From Melastoma dodecandrum (lineage: Eukaryota; Streptophyta; Magnoliopsida; Myrtales; Melastomataceae), in NCBI GenBank assembly GCA_029817715.1, contig JARUPY010000495.1, positions 248,001 through 312,000 on the forward strand: a DNA stretch of 64,000 bases, read 5' to 3'. This document shows, piece by piece, positions 43,926 to 55,900 of this stretch (position 1 is its first letter; every line of letters starts with the position of its first letter). The notes beneath the pieces are model-generated. The model was not told the origin of the DNA and did not search any database. It saw only the letters and a list, made by a program, of their open reading frames with translations. Made by a program: the position numbers and the translations under genes.

Positions 43926-46900
43926 TCTTGCAATCGTCTCCCCACTCAGGAAGAGGACGTCCAACCATTGGGTCATCCTTTTGATATGGTCAGCCTACTT
44001 CCTCGCGGACTGGGCTGCCATATTTGCATTCGGGTTGATCTTGAATGTCAGATTCATGAATTACACTTCCCCTACACAAGTCGACCAAGATCTCCTGGCG
44101 TTCTGGTCTGCCTTTCTTCTAATACAATTGGGCGGGCCGGATTCCATTACTGCTTATGCACTAGAGGACAATACGCTGTGGATGCGTCACTTTGTCGGCC
44201 TTGTAGCCCAGGTACTTGCCTTTCTCAATATCTGTGTTAAGACACTCCCAAGTAACGATCTTCGGGTTCCAACAATCCTGATAGCTATTGCCGGTGCTAT
44301 CAAATATGGGGAAAGGACCAGAGCGTTGTATCTCGCGAGCGTTGAGAAGCTTAAGGAGTCAACTGTTAAATCACGTGGTTTCGGCCTGGACAGAAATACT
44401 ACGAGGACAGAGGGGGTGGCACCCCAGTCCAATGCTGGCGGCAGCAATAGTGATGAGGAAACCCACAAAATGAGAATCAATACAGCCTTCCGCTACTTCC
44501 AAAATATTCAAGGGTTTGGTCGTAGATATGATGCAGGATCATTCCCAATGTGACGACCCAAAAAGTTTAGTTCGAATATAAAATATGTACGGGTATTGAT
44601 AATAGTAAATACTGATCAAACGATTGATTGGGTCAAAATCCGACGTGGCACGAGAGTTCAAAATTCTCGTAGTTGACTAACGTTACTAGCGAATGTTATC
44701 GAGACGACGAATTCGATTTCGTGTGATTACGTCACGTGATAATGGAGACGCCTAGACCTAAATGGAATCGAATTCGAGTAGCGATAAGTTTCGTTTAATG
44801 TCGTGAGTTTTGACCGAAAAAATTATAATTAGTGTTTAACTTTTCATGAGCGAAACTACGAGTCAAAAATGTATCTTGGACAAAAGGATTAACGATTATG
44901 TCCACGGCCGTGTTATCCGACTATAGGATAAAATTACGGATAGGGAAACGGGGAACTCCCCCGACCGTACGCTTCTTAACGTTAAAGGATTATAAAAAAA
45001 TAAAAGAAAGAAAAGACGAAAAGGAGACAAATCAGGAGAGGAAAGAAAAAGAAATCGGGAGGGGGGAAAGAAAAGGAAGAACAGAGGGACGGAGGAAACA
45101 CGCGGAAGAGGAAATCGGAGGACGTTCGCCCAGCTTCGATTCCTTGCCCTCGCTTGCGCCGAGCTGAGAAACCTTGGACACGGGCGTGCCGCCGTCGAGC
45201 CAAGCTGCCGCGGAGGAAAGGAGACGGAGTGAGGAGGGCCGCTGGGTAACCCGGCTCCCCTTCCCTCTCCGGCACTGGAATAGTGCCTCGTGTAGACTGC
45301 CGCGGCCGCGAAGAGCTCGGGTGAGGATATTGGGAAAAGGGAAGCTCGGAGTAAGGCCGATCACTGGGAGGAAGACCCACTGTTTAGGAGCCGAGCTAAG
45401 TACGTTCCATCCCCTCCCCTTGCTTTCTGTTTCTGCTTCTTCTCCTTCTTTGTGCGTGCTGTCGCGAGTGCGTGTCGTCCGGGTAGAGCGTCGAGGAGGT
45501 GGGTAGGTCTGTTTGTTTGTCGGTGTCACCCCTGGGTACAAGTCGGTCGCTCGTGGGATGTCTCCCTTGGCTGCGTGGGTCTGGCAGCTCCGTCCTTGTA
45601 CTGGCACTGCGGTGCTTGCCCGATTGTGGAGTCGGAGGAGTGCGGGGAGATAACGCCATTCGCGGCAGTTACCTGCTCCGATTTTTCCCGAGCGCTCCCG
45701 GAGGAGTGGGTGGGGACGTACTGCTGTGGTCCTGGCACGATACGAAGTGTTGACATACGAGTGGAAATGGAAATGAGGGAGTCGCTTTTGTGAATATCTG
45801 TTTTCGGCTGATCTGCTGATTACTCCTATGCATGCTGATCTGGATATGTGATGAAGCATTTGTATTCGTATAGCATCGTGGTTATAAATCGTATGCGTAT
45901 AAACAGTTTTCAAAGATGTACGATAGGATTTAGTTAGCGTCTCACTGTTTTTCGAGTCTGCATGATGGAGCGTACTCAGCGCTTATCGCTGACCCCAAAT
46001 GGGGATTATTTTCTTAGTGTTGCAGAAACAGGAGTAAAAAGGGACACGTGGCGAAGTAATGTGGAGCTAGACAGAAGCTAACGTCACGGTAGAGGTTCAA
46101 CGTTTGTCGTTTCTGCTAGTTGGATAGTCCAACTTAAGATTAGAATTCTGAGTAATTCCTCATAAAATGTAGGACGTTTCACCCAATGGATCGAGAGCAG
46201 AAATTATTTCATGCACCTAGATGCTCGGGCGACATTCGATATTTTGAAGATGAAGCTGTAGTTCTTCTATGAGGTGTTCTACACCAAGGTCCTTGCGGCC
46301 AACTCCGCTTGGGGAGTGCTCATCCGCTATCTGGCCTTTTACAACGTCCTCATCGCCCTGATTATGTTTTGCCTAATTAAGAAAGAGGGGATTCACGGGG
46401 TCGATGTTCGAATCACTTACTCGTTGCCAGCTGGAGTGATTGCTTTGGATTCAGCGAGTGAGTTACTTCTAGTGGGGTCAAATTGGTCCAAGGTCGATAC
46501 CACTTATGCCGGATGCCAAATGTTCGGGCATGGACTAGTCTTATTTTTCATAGTAGGCGTGGCCATGAAGTGCATAGTCAGCTGCTTCGCTGTTCTTTGC
46601 TGCAGAACCGTTGTATTCCGGGAATGGTCAGAGAATACAGGGGCGCTTAGCATTTTAGGGCGTGCTTTCGAGAAGTCTCGTCCGAGGAAAGGATCCAAGT
46701 TAAGTGATTATTGGCGTAAAATCAACGGTACAATCTTAGCCCCTTTTAATTTACATTCTCATTTTGCTTTGCCTTAGTCTTCAATTTTATTCCATTTTTC
46801 GAATTTTACGATCAGAAAAAGAGAGCAACAAAGACGAAGTCTGCATCCACAAAACGACGAGTATTTGATTTGATCTTCATGTGATTATCATATAAGTTCG

Positions 46901-48008
46901 TTGAATAATCACATATATTCTTATTAACTATTTAAATGAAAAATAGTTATAGTTATTAGGTAATATTACGACTGAAAGAAATATACAAAAAAAGATTTTT
47001 ATATTTTTAGTTTGAAATTAAAATGATATCAGAATATTTTTATTTTGGGAAATGTTAGATGAATAAAAAAACCGAGCTCACATATATTGATTGTATTATT
47101 TAATTTTGGAAATAATAAAGGTAATAAAATAAATCAAATTGAGGTATTTGATCGCAAGAATTTCTTTTAGGATCTTATTGTATTCTCTCTCCATAGCATT
47201 TTAGCATGGCGATGAATAGTCGAGAATTACTGTTTCAGTTAAAATCAACGACAAGATGGGGGTTGTCGTACTGACCAGATTGCAATATGAATGGAAGAAC
47301 AAGCTTGACATGGAACTATGGGACTTCGTGTTTGGTCATTTGCGAGAAAAAGCTTTGCCCGCCGATGATGCAGACAAAGTAAGGGCGGTATATGAGGCAA
47401 GGGGTGAAGGCCCACTTCGCAACATGAATTTAGCTGAGCTAAGACGTTATGTGGATAATTTGGAGTTTGAGAATAGCATCCTCATCTGGCATTGCGCTAC
47501 AGAGATATGTTATGAGGTTGACAGACACATCGATGGAGATAACAACAAAAGAAGGATGTTCAGCAAGGTCTTATCGGATTACCTGGTCTATCTTCTTATC
47601 AGGCAACCAAAGTTAATGTCCCCTGTGGCTGGGATCGAGAAAATAAGGTATCGTGACACTTGTGTCGAGGCGATGAATATCGGCAAGAGACATCTCGTGG
47701 AAACGATGGATCAATTTTGCAAGAATATACTCGATGCGCATATGGGTACCGCCGAATCCGATGACAGAACAGGAAAGGGCAAGTCCGTGTTGTCCGATGC
47801 ATGCAACGTAGCTAACACGCTAAGGCAAAAAAGTTCGATGAAGTGGGACGTAATTAGCGAGGTATGGGTTGAGGTGTTGTTATATGCAGCTGGCCATTGT
47901 CGAGCTGACTCGCACGTACGCCTTTTGAGCGAGGGCGGGGAGTTGATAACCTTCGTATGGTTGTTGATGGCTCACTTTGGGATAATAGCTCGTTTTCCTA
48001 AGGAGTAA
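43834..48008 (+). pseudogene. DUF4220/DUF594 membrane protein, copy 3, disrupted
   Basis: The start at 43834 is set by alignment (ACACATGGCGAGTTCG); the open frame runs 12 codons further upstream but without an ATG. Exon 1 is 43834-44548 plus 46187-46715, the intron is 46716-47238 and exon 2 is 47239-48008. The last exon is open and holds full DUF594. Three lesions are visible: an extra A at 44501-44504 shifts the frame; a solo LTR (44549-46181) sits inside the exon; and a TAG at 46259-46261 replaces the Lys codon seen in copies 1, 2 and 4. The promoter TATA is altered as well (TATGAACT at 43775, where copies 1 and 2 have TATAAATT). The 5' end is shared with the inverted stub at 51686-51776. 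Confidence 0.9.
44549..46181 (+). mobile_element. Solo LTR, family B copy 2, inside DUF4220 copy 3
   Basis: The element starts TGTGACGACCC and ends GGACGTTTCA. It is flanked by the exact target duplication CCCAA (44544-44548 and 46182-46186). Removing it restores the DUF4220 alignment exactly at this point. It is related to the split LTR at 25804-35410. The middle (45050-45740) is GC-rich and purine/pyrimidine skewed, which creates long chance frames, including 293 codons on the - strand. Confidence 0.93.
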
Positions 48009-48095
48009 GGAGCTGCAGATGAAGTAAGAATTCACAAATCAGTTATTAACTTACTTGAAGAATATTGTACAATATTTCAATGGTAATTTGTATTA

Positions 48096-48101
48096 AATAA
48101 A
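48096..48101 (+). terminator. Poly(A) signal of copy 3
   Basis: AATAAA in GGTAATTTGTATTAAATAAAA, about 90 bp after the stop; the same context follows copies 1 and 2. Confidence 0.55.
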
Positions 48102-49867
48102 AGTCCTATGAGGGATGGGCGTCCTCAGCCGATGTGTGATCATTTTTTCAATTTTGTGTCTTGAAAAAAAAACACCTTGTTGAAACTTTCGATTCTATCT
48201 GTCTAGGTATAAGGATTTGGGAATTGTTTTTTTTTTTAGATTAGAATCGCTATTGGAACCCACCATTTCCATGTATGGATTGTTTCTTTTGTAATTTATT
48301 TTGTTAGTAGTTTTTGTTTTAATCTTGTTATGTTTTTTACAGAAAATAAATAAAGGTAGAGGAAAGATTGATCAATTTTTAAAAAGATCTGTGATGGTGA
48401 AGGCTAACCAAATAGTCAAAATATATCCATCTTGGTTACTACTCGCTTTCTTCCTATTCTTATTTTTGGTTATCTTGTTTTTCTATTTGAGAAACCTCCT
48501 TGAAAAATAAACCGTCAAACCTTTGGGACATGAGCTTTTAATGATTCGAACAAGGTAATCAATGATAAATCCCAATATCTATGAATTAATCTGATCACGT
48601 TCGTCGAAGGCAACCCCACGGAAAAACAACAAAGATTTTTCTTTCTAACGGTCGCTCGATTACTTAAAACGAGGTTAAGTCAATAAAGATAAACATATAA
48701 TGAAATCGAAAATGAAATAAACAACTAAAACAATAATTCAATTATTTAAAAAACCTAGAACTATAAAATTCCCTTCAAGTATTAATCAACTTGTTCCCTT
48801 CATTCTCCGGCTATCACATTCTTAGGTTTGTTTGTTACCTCTAGTCTACGTGTTACCCCTTTTCTTTCAAAATGGACATGCACCTTTGCGTGCATCTCAC
48901 GTTTTCTGTTATAGAGCCAAAGCTAATTTTTTATTGATTTTTTATTTTATTAGATTTTGGAGATTTCCCTTATGTTAATTTTTTAAAAAATTTGGCGACT
49001 TTTCCTGATTTTGTGTGATTTTTATGGATTTATAAAAAAATTGCATACCAACAGCTCTACGCTTAACCAATCCACGGCCTAGTTAGGTTTTCAGATCAAA
49101 TTAATTAATAATCGGACCATTAAAAAAATCTCAAGGTTCCATTCAAGTCTTATAAAATAAAATTAAGTTTATATAAAAAGAACAATCAATTCGAATTCAG
49201 GATAATAAGACAACTTCATAGGGAAGAGAGAAAAGAAATAAAAGCTCTTCTGATTGACCTAAACGGGATGTGGTTGTCTCTACTGTATATCTCTACTCGA
49301 ACTCTAATTGTTTCCTCCTCCTTCCTTCTCCCTAGTAAGGATTACACTTCGATGTATATAGTCTCTAAAAAGATTTCATTATATTCTCCAAATTTAAACA
49401 ATATCTAAGATAAAAAAAAATCAAATCAAGTGGACTAGAACGGATAACTAATTGGTGCTATTTTCCCTTAGATCAAGAATTTGAGAAGACTCAAGGTGCT
49501 CGGGCCCAGTTTCGTTTGGTCCCTAAAAGCGTGTTGGCACAAAATTGCGTTTCGCACAACACATATGGAATTTTTCTGACGAGGGGATAATTGGTAGTTG
49601 TATATAAACTAAAGGACAAAAGAAAGGGAAGAAAAGACAATTTACATTATAGAGCATGCTTTTACATAAACGCTTACAGCCATGACGAAAACACAGAAGT
49701 TAAGATTGGAAGATGATTTCTCGAATGATTGTTCAGTTATATTATAGTGGAACAGAAATAGTTTCAAAGTTTGGTGCTGATGTAGTTATTGATAACTTTT
49801 ATTCTATGAATATAGATTCCCTTAATTCGATGTATCGATTTGGATCTTAGTATCGGCGGACTTGACA
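48102..49867. other. Intergenic, no gene seen
   Basis: AT-rich. A 69-codon frame at 48301-48510 has one hydrophobic stretch near its end (SWLLLAFFLFLFLVILFFYL) but no recognisable family, and its T-rich composition makes chance likely. Confidence 0.4.
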
Positions 49868-51022
49868 TGCTGAGGGCAAAATGTTTAGATTCGAAATGCT
49901 TTCGATTCCGGAGGAAATATCATTTTTAATAGATTTTATTAAGATTATTTTATTATAGGATAAGATTTTTTAAATTATTTGTTAAGATTTTCGATTTAGA
50001 AATTAAGATAAATAGGGTTGTTAGGTTATTTTGTAGGCGGTGAACAATGTCAGAATCATGAAATATTCACGTTTTTGCCTCGGGCTTGATTCGTTCCTGA
50101 ATTGGAGCGCGTGGTTCGCTTCTGCGGGCTTGACGTAGATCGGCCCCGGTCCGGTTTCCCTGTCTCAGTTGGTATCAGAGCAGGTCATTGCAGAAGAGAT
50201 GTCAGGGAGCAATGGCGGCGGCAACAACGATTCTGCTGTCGGAGAACTGGGGATGCAAGCCTTGTTGATGTCTTACAGTCGTCTCCAGGGTATGATGTAG
50301 GAGATCAATCGTGCCATCTTAAATTGGGTAGAGCGATGTGATATCTTGCTAGAGCGAGACCTTGATTGGAGCGAAAAGATGGCGCCCCGGCGATCACCTG
50401 TATGTGGCCAACCACTCCTGAAACCCATCTTAATCAAAAGAGAGGAAAGATCGGAGTGTAAACTCGATATGACAGTCGGGAGAGAATATGACCATTGTCA
50501 ATCGCTCAAGATATCTGTTACGATCAAACCAGATAATCGTCTTACCAAAGTGGCGCCAATGAGGGAGTACGTTCATGGACAACCGTTCGTTATGATTGTT
50601 CGTAAAAGTCAAGTGACCACAATGAGTGAGTACCGTTCGTCATGATTGTTCATGAAAGTCTTCGACTGAAAGTTCATTAAATGACATATCTGGATCCAAA
50701 AGTCGACACTCCTGCTAACTCGTGGGTGAGTTTTCTCGAGGTAGAGGGAATAATGTGGGACGAAACATTCAGATTCAATGGTTTTTTGATCCAGGAGAAA
50801 ATATCATATTATTAGGATTATTTTATTATACAATTTTCGATTTAGAAATTAAATAAATAGGGTTGTTGGATTATTTTCTATGCAGAGAACAATGCCAAAA
50901 TCATGAAATATTCACGTTTTTTTCTCATAAGCCTCGGGCTTGATGCGTTCCTGGATTGAAGCGTGTGGCTCGCATACGCGGATTCGATGTAGATCGGCCC
51001 CGGTCCCCGTTCCACCGCATCA
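49868..51022 (+). mobile_element. Short non-autonomous LTR element (TRIM/LARD-like)
   Basis: Two diverged direct repeats, 49868-50167 and 50754-51022, share in order GATTC, AAATATCAT, GATTTAGAAATTAA, TAGGGTTGTT, ATCATGAAATATTCACG, CCTCGGGCTTGAT and GTAGATCGGCCCCGGTC. Two bases after the left repeat is TGGTATCAGAGC, the initiator-Met tRNA primer site. Before the right repeat is the purine tract GAGGTAGAGGGAA. The interior of about 590 bp has no pol. No clear target duplication is seen. Confidence 0.7.
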
Positions 51023-51632
51023 CTTGCGCTGTATCCATTGATCTTGCTAGTTATAAGAAAACGAAAATCCAGCATTTAAGGAATCTTATAATGATGGTCG
51101 ATCCAGTTGGTTTAAGCCTATTAATTGTTCCAACACCATCCACAATTCATTTTTTTACTAATGTGATTGAATTTCACCATTCATAGTGAACAATGTGGTC
51201 ACTGTAAATTGCAAATAACAAGAACAAGCAAAGGACGACGGAGGACAAAAAATACGTGTAAAAGAGATCGAAAACATTCATCCATTTTATCTAGACCCAA
51301 AAATCTTTACCCTCCAAAAAAAAAAAAAAAACATTTGCTTTGATCGGGACCCAAAGTCTTATGCTTAATTGGAATTCATTCGAAAGTTTTCCTACTCTCC
51401 TGGTATTCTTCCATTAATTTTCTGGACTAAACAGAGCCCAGATCTGCCTAGAAATGTCAAAATGCTCTCCTTGAGAGATGGAGCGAAGAAGAACCTGTGA
51501 CCATTCATCAGTAGAGTTTGTGCTACACGGAAGATGTGTAAACTGGTTTCCCCATACGATTTTCATTTAACATTTGGCGACCGGAATATATCTCTCTTGT
51601 TAATTTCTCGGGCTATTAATTAAAGAACACGA

Positions 51633-51685
51633 ATGGCGTCGACTCCGATTGTGGCGAGCTTGCAAGATATGTGGGCAGTGTGGAA
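51633..51685 (+). pseudogene. DUF4220 5' stub on the + strand (copy-4-like)
   Basis: ATG and 17 codons (MASTPIVASLQDMWAVW) align with the start of copy 4. So does the leader: 51470-51632 matches 57420-57559, with shared GATGGAGCGAA, GAAGAACCTGTGAC and CTGGTTTCCCCAT. Similarity ends abruptly at 51685, where an inverted piece of another copy begins. Confidence 0.8.
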
Positions 51686-51776
51686 GCAGTTGCATCGTAA
51701 GGGTGAGGATCATGAAACCTCGAGTGCCCCACGCATCCCACAGATCATGCAAGCACGCTACAACAGAACTTGCCAT
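51686..51776 (-). pseudogene. DUF4220 5' stub on the - strand (copy-3-like)
   Basis: On the - strand from 51776 the sequence encodes about 30 residues (MASSVVACLHDLWDAWG, then RGFMILTLTMQL) nearly the same as copy 3, then stops at the junction with the + stub. The promoter module follows upstream, in three tandem copies. Confidence 0.85.
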
Positions 51777-51824
51777 GTGTTTTTCGCGAAGAATAGCCCT
51801 CTCAATTCATTTTCACTTTGGATT

Positions 51825-52505
51825 CGCTGTGAGTTCATAGGATAAATTGTTTTTCCCTTGATCGGCTAAGGAAAGCATTTCCGTTGATCAAGACATCTGA
51901 AGGATCTTTTATGGTATTAACATAATATAATTCGGCTCTTTTCATATCGGAATATTTAAAAGTTGTGCTCGTTATTCTTTGCTAATTAAAGTAATCAAAG
52001 AATCGAGGTAACGTGGAAGAACACTAATGAAAATTAAAATCAAAATAATATCGCTGTGAGTTCATAGGATAAATTGTTTTTCCCTTGATCGGCTACGGAC
52101 AGCATTTCCGTTGATCAAGACATCCGAAGGATCTTTTATGGTATTAACATAATATAATTCGGCTCTTTTCATATCAGAATAATTAAAAGTTGTGCTCGTG
52201 ATTCTTTGCTAATTCAAGTAATCAAAGAATCGTGGTAACGTGGAAGAACAGTAATGAAAATTAAAATCAAAATAATATCGCTGTGAGTTCATAGGATAAA
52301 TTGTTTTTCCCTTGATCGGCTAAGGAAAGCATTTCCGTTGATCAAGACATATGAAGGATCTTTTATGGTATTAACATAATATAATTCGGCTCTTTTCATA
52401 TCGGAATAGTTAAAAGTTGTGCTCGTTATTCTTTGCTAATTCAAGTAATCAAAGAATTGAGGTAACGTGGAAGAACAGTAATGAAAATTAAAATCAAAAT
52501 AATAT
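51825..52505 (-). promoter_or_regulatory. 227-bp promoter unit present three times
   Basis: Tandem units start at 51825, 52052 and 52279 with CGCTGTGAGTTCATAGGATA. Each has CCTTGATCGGCTA and GCATTTCC, the complement of the module conserved before DUF4220 copies 1-3. Copy 3 has one unit (about 43560-43790). The units are nearly identical, so the amplification is recent. Confidence 0.85.
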
Positions 52506-52594
52506 CGTTAATTTTAGTTTGGTTTTGTAGTTATCAAAATGATGTAATCGTTCCTCTATGTTCTTTTTTTGATACGATGTAACTTTTAAAAGTT

Positions 52595-52934
52595 GTCCTT
52601 GCGAGGACACCCAAGTGGTTTAAAGTGGGTGGTGGGTGTTTGGAACCTTGTCATGATCCCTGGTTCGAACCCCATCACGCACACTCCACTTGGAAAATTA
52701 AGGTTGGTCTCCTGAGTGATGGCTAATAAAGCCCAGGAGCCGCCCACCTGCTGGGCCTTTGGGCCTCAACTGAAATTGGACCGACAGGGGAGCAGGCCTC
52801 AAGTCGGGCCCAGAGGGGATGTAGTGGGGCCGGGCCTGAGGTTCGCAGGCTTGTAAAAGGGCCTCCGAACCTCGTGAGAGGGCTCGCAAAAAGTAAGTCC
52901 ACCACGAACCCCGCTGATATCAAAAAAAAAAAAA
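52595..52934 (+). mobile_element. tRNA-derived SINE with poly(A) tail
   Basis: A 340-bp unit has a box-B-like GGTTCGAACCCC near its 5' end and an A-box-like CCCAAGTGG 44 bp earlier, ending in an A tract. A 14-bp target duplication, AACTTTTAAAAGTT, flanks it (52581-52594 and 52935-52948). The uninserted site survives in the left arm at 43485-43498. A relative lies at 1935-2217. Confidence 0.9.
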
Positions 52935-55900
52935 AACTTTTAAAAGTTAACAAAAAACAATATTATGTTGGTAATTCTTTCTTTATAATTTAGGAAAAAA
53001 ATACAGTTTTTATTTAAGAAAAAACATTAACGCCATCCAACAAAAAAGATCAGTTGCAATGGAAGTGCTCTTAAACACCTTGAGGAGTGACGTAACGTTG
53101 CTTTCAAAGTTCAATGGTGTCACATTTTCATGTAGCATGACAATGAGCAAGTGAGTAAACAGTGCTCGAATGAGCTGAAACCGATTGAATGTACGTGAGG
53201 ACATGTCGAGAAAGCGTAGTGGGAGAGTCGTGAGGGTGCTTCTGGAACAAGCTCGGGGCGTGCGGGTGCATCATGGGAAGAGGGCTGGGGGACAGAACTA
53301 AATGAATGGGACCGTATTACGGATATATAATTTTACTCGACTTGAGATACCACTGGCCAGCCGGTTGGGACTACCGACTCATGATCTCGGACGAATCATG
53401 AGTTCTTTAGTAATCAGCATACCGACCTCCTTCTTGTTGTATCGATGCTGTGAAAAAAACATATATAATTATCTCTTCATGAAATTCGGAGATGTGACAA
53501 TAATAATAAATTGACCTTTTATCATCATATAGTTCAGTTTGAAGTAACAAAGCTCGTGAAATTACATCTGACATTTTCCAGACATGAATTAGTATAAAGT
53601 TCATCTCGTTATGATTTTTCAAAGTTCATTAATGTTTTGAGAACCATGTTCCACTAAAAATTTTGGTTTAAGCTTTTACGAAATTCCAAAAATTCCCAAC
53701 TTTTGATATGTTGTTCCTTACACAAGAGAAAGTCATGTGATTTTTTTCACCCAATTTCGACCTTTCTGGAACGAGAAATTGAAAATGATAGAAATTTTTT
53801 CTTTGTGTTATTTAACATTTTGAGTACAACTAATATATATGCACAAGCTAATGCTAAATTAAGAAAATGCTATGATCATTCCTAATTACGAAAATATCAA
53901 TACATATAATTACATGTACATTCAATTTCATATATTTGGTAATCAATCAATCATTCAATATTATAAATTATTCTCATTTATTATTCTTAATTTCTCTCAT
54001 TCCATCCTCAAGAGGTGCTTGTAAATATTACAGGTCCATCTTGAATTTTATATACTTAAAAACATCATTTCCAAGTGCTTTAGTAAAAATATCAAATGAA
54101 AACCTCATGATTGACTCCATGAGAATTTTTGTGAAATCATTTTTATTTGCAAAAGAGATATACATGGGCTCTATTTCATCTCGTGGATAAATTTAGTAAT
54201 AAGCATAACAACCTTCTTGTTATTTCGATACTTTGGTATTCGGAAAGCGTGACAATAAGAAATTGGCCTTCATCACCATAGTAGCATAACCAATTGATTT
54301 CTCAGCCCTGTCATCAGAACCATGTTCACTTAAAATTTTGGTTTAATTTTTACACATGTCGAAAATATTTCCAAAATTTGATATGCAGTTCCTTACATGA
54401 TGAAAACACCATGAAATTTTATTTCACCCAAGTCAACCTTTCTTGGCTGAGAAATGTATAAAACCAATCTGACATGCATACTAGTTTCGTTCAGTACTCT
54501 TGTTTTGGTAAATGATGCCATTTCATTTATGTGACTTTACATGTCATGAAATTTTATTTGAGTTACGAATCTTTTGGCTTTGGTTTTGCCCTCCCTGGGC
54601 TTGTGAATCACTAATTATGATTTTTCTTTCAGTACAGTCTACAATCAAATTGTGTTTTGGGTCTCACCTAAATTTGTTGAATTTCTTGGTATTTTGGGAT
54701 CACCCATTACATCTTTGATGGGTTAGATACCTCCCTAAATTTTTAAAATTTTTCAAGCCTATTTACACATTGTTTGACATCTTTATCTTGCATTATCCAG
54801 TTTCGAGACATTTACCTTGCTTTGCTGTTGAGCTTGCAGGTGCGTACGGCCCGTCATCACCACACAACGATCAGATTCGACACGACCGTAGAATCTACTA
54901 CAACACAACATTGAGAGGTTCCCTTAAAGATAGACTCTGGAGTGTGAGGAACACAAGAGCGCCTCAACAGATGCTACCCGCTCGATGTTGAACCATCCCG
55001 ACGGGTTTCTGGTCCATGAGGAGACACACGTGCATTGGTCACGGTCATCAACCCTCCCCGTCTATTTTGATATCAATGCTTGTTTGTATTTGTATTGGTG
55101 ATCATTTTACATTAGTTCGAGTCCAACGCTCGATTTGTGTGCAGCACCCACTCGTAATCCAATGACATGAGTCTGGATTCAAAGCCCGAATCGGGTTCAA
55201 AGTCTATAATGGAAAATCATTTTTAGAGCATCACCATCTTTTCGCATGTGATAAATGTACGGCTTATAAATAAAAATCCTCGAACCCTCTCAGGTTTTTT
55301 TAGACTTTATACCATGTTTTAAAATAAAGTTGGTAGTGACTCCGTATAGCTTTCTTGGATAAATCACCTGCACAATACAACACACTTTCTCTCTGGGTGA
55401 TGCTCCGTCTTTCGCTCGTCGCCCTCGACTTTGTCACGTCGAAAACGTGTTCACCACGCAAGTACGCACGATCGTACAAGTAATAGAATGTAAGTAAGAT
55501 ATCGTTCCCTCAAGGACTGTTCTAAACTTCTTCAAGTATTAAAATATGCCAATTTTCTATTATTCAACTACATGAACTAAATATTGAATTAAGGAAAATG
55601 AAAGTTCTAACGAATTAAATTCAGAAAACCAATTTAATTACCTAAGACGATTAGGTATATTCTTATCCCATTCGTTAATAATCTCGTCTTCCGACCAAGA
55701 TTAACTTAGGTTATTCCTATTCCCGTGCTTAACTCAGGATTTCCCTTCCGAGTTCACCTAACTTCACTATTCAATTCTATTGGTGATCAATCAATATGAA
55801 AGCATTAAGAACTAATAGAATTAACCAAATACAAATCATCCAAGAGTGTCAAAAGAATGAGAGGGAAGAAGCCACATGAAAAACAAAATGAAAGTGAGTG

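Noticed and set aside
44544..44550. 7-bp target duplication CCCAATG for the LTR in copy 3
   Set aside because: Placing the element start at TGTGACGACCC gives the normal TG...CA ends and a 5-bp duplication CCCAA; the extra TG match is chance.
45032..45913. 293-codon frame on the - strand
   Set aside because: It lies in the GC-rich, strand-skewed middle of a solo LTR, has low-complexity Arg/Pro/Ser content and no family pattern; frames are long on both strands there.
48301..48510. Small membrane protein gene
   Set aside because: Single hydrophobic run in T-rich DNA, no homologous copy in the other array intervals, no supporting signals.
51825..52505. CRISPR-like or satellite array
   Set aside because: Only three 227-bp units, identical to a host promoter; no spacers, and the genome is eukaryotic.
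52595..52700. tRNA gene, from the GGTTCGAACC box B
   Set aside because: No cloverleaf or anticodon arm fits; the unit has a poly(A) tail and target duplication, so it is a SINE.
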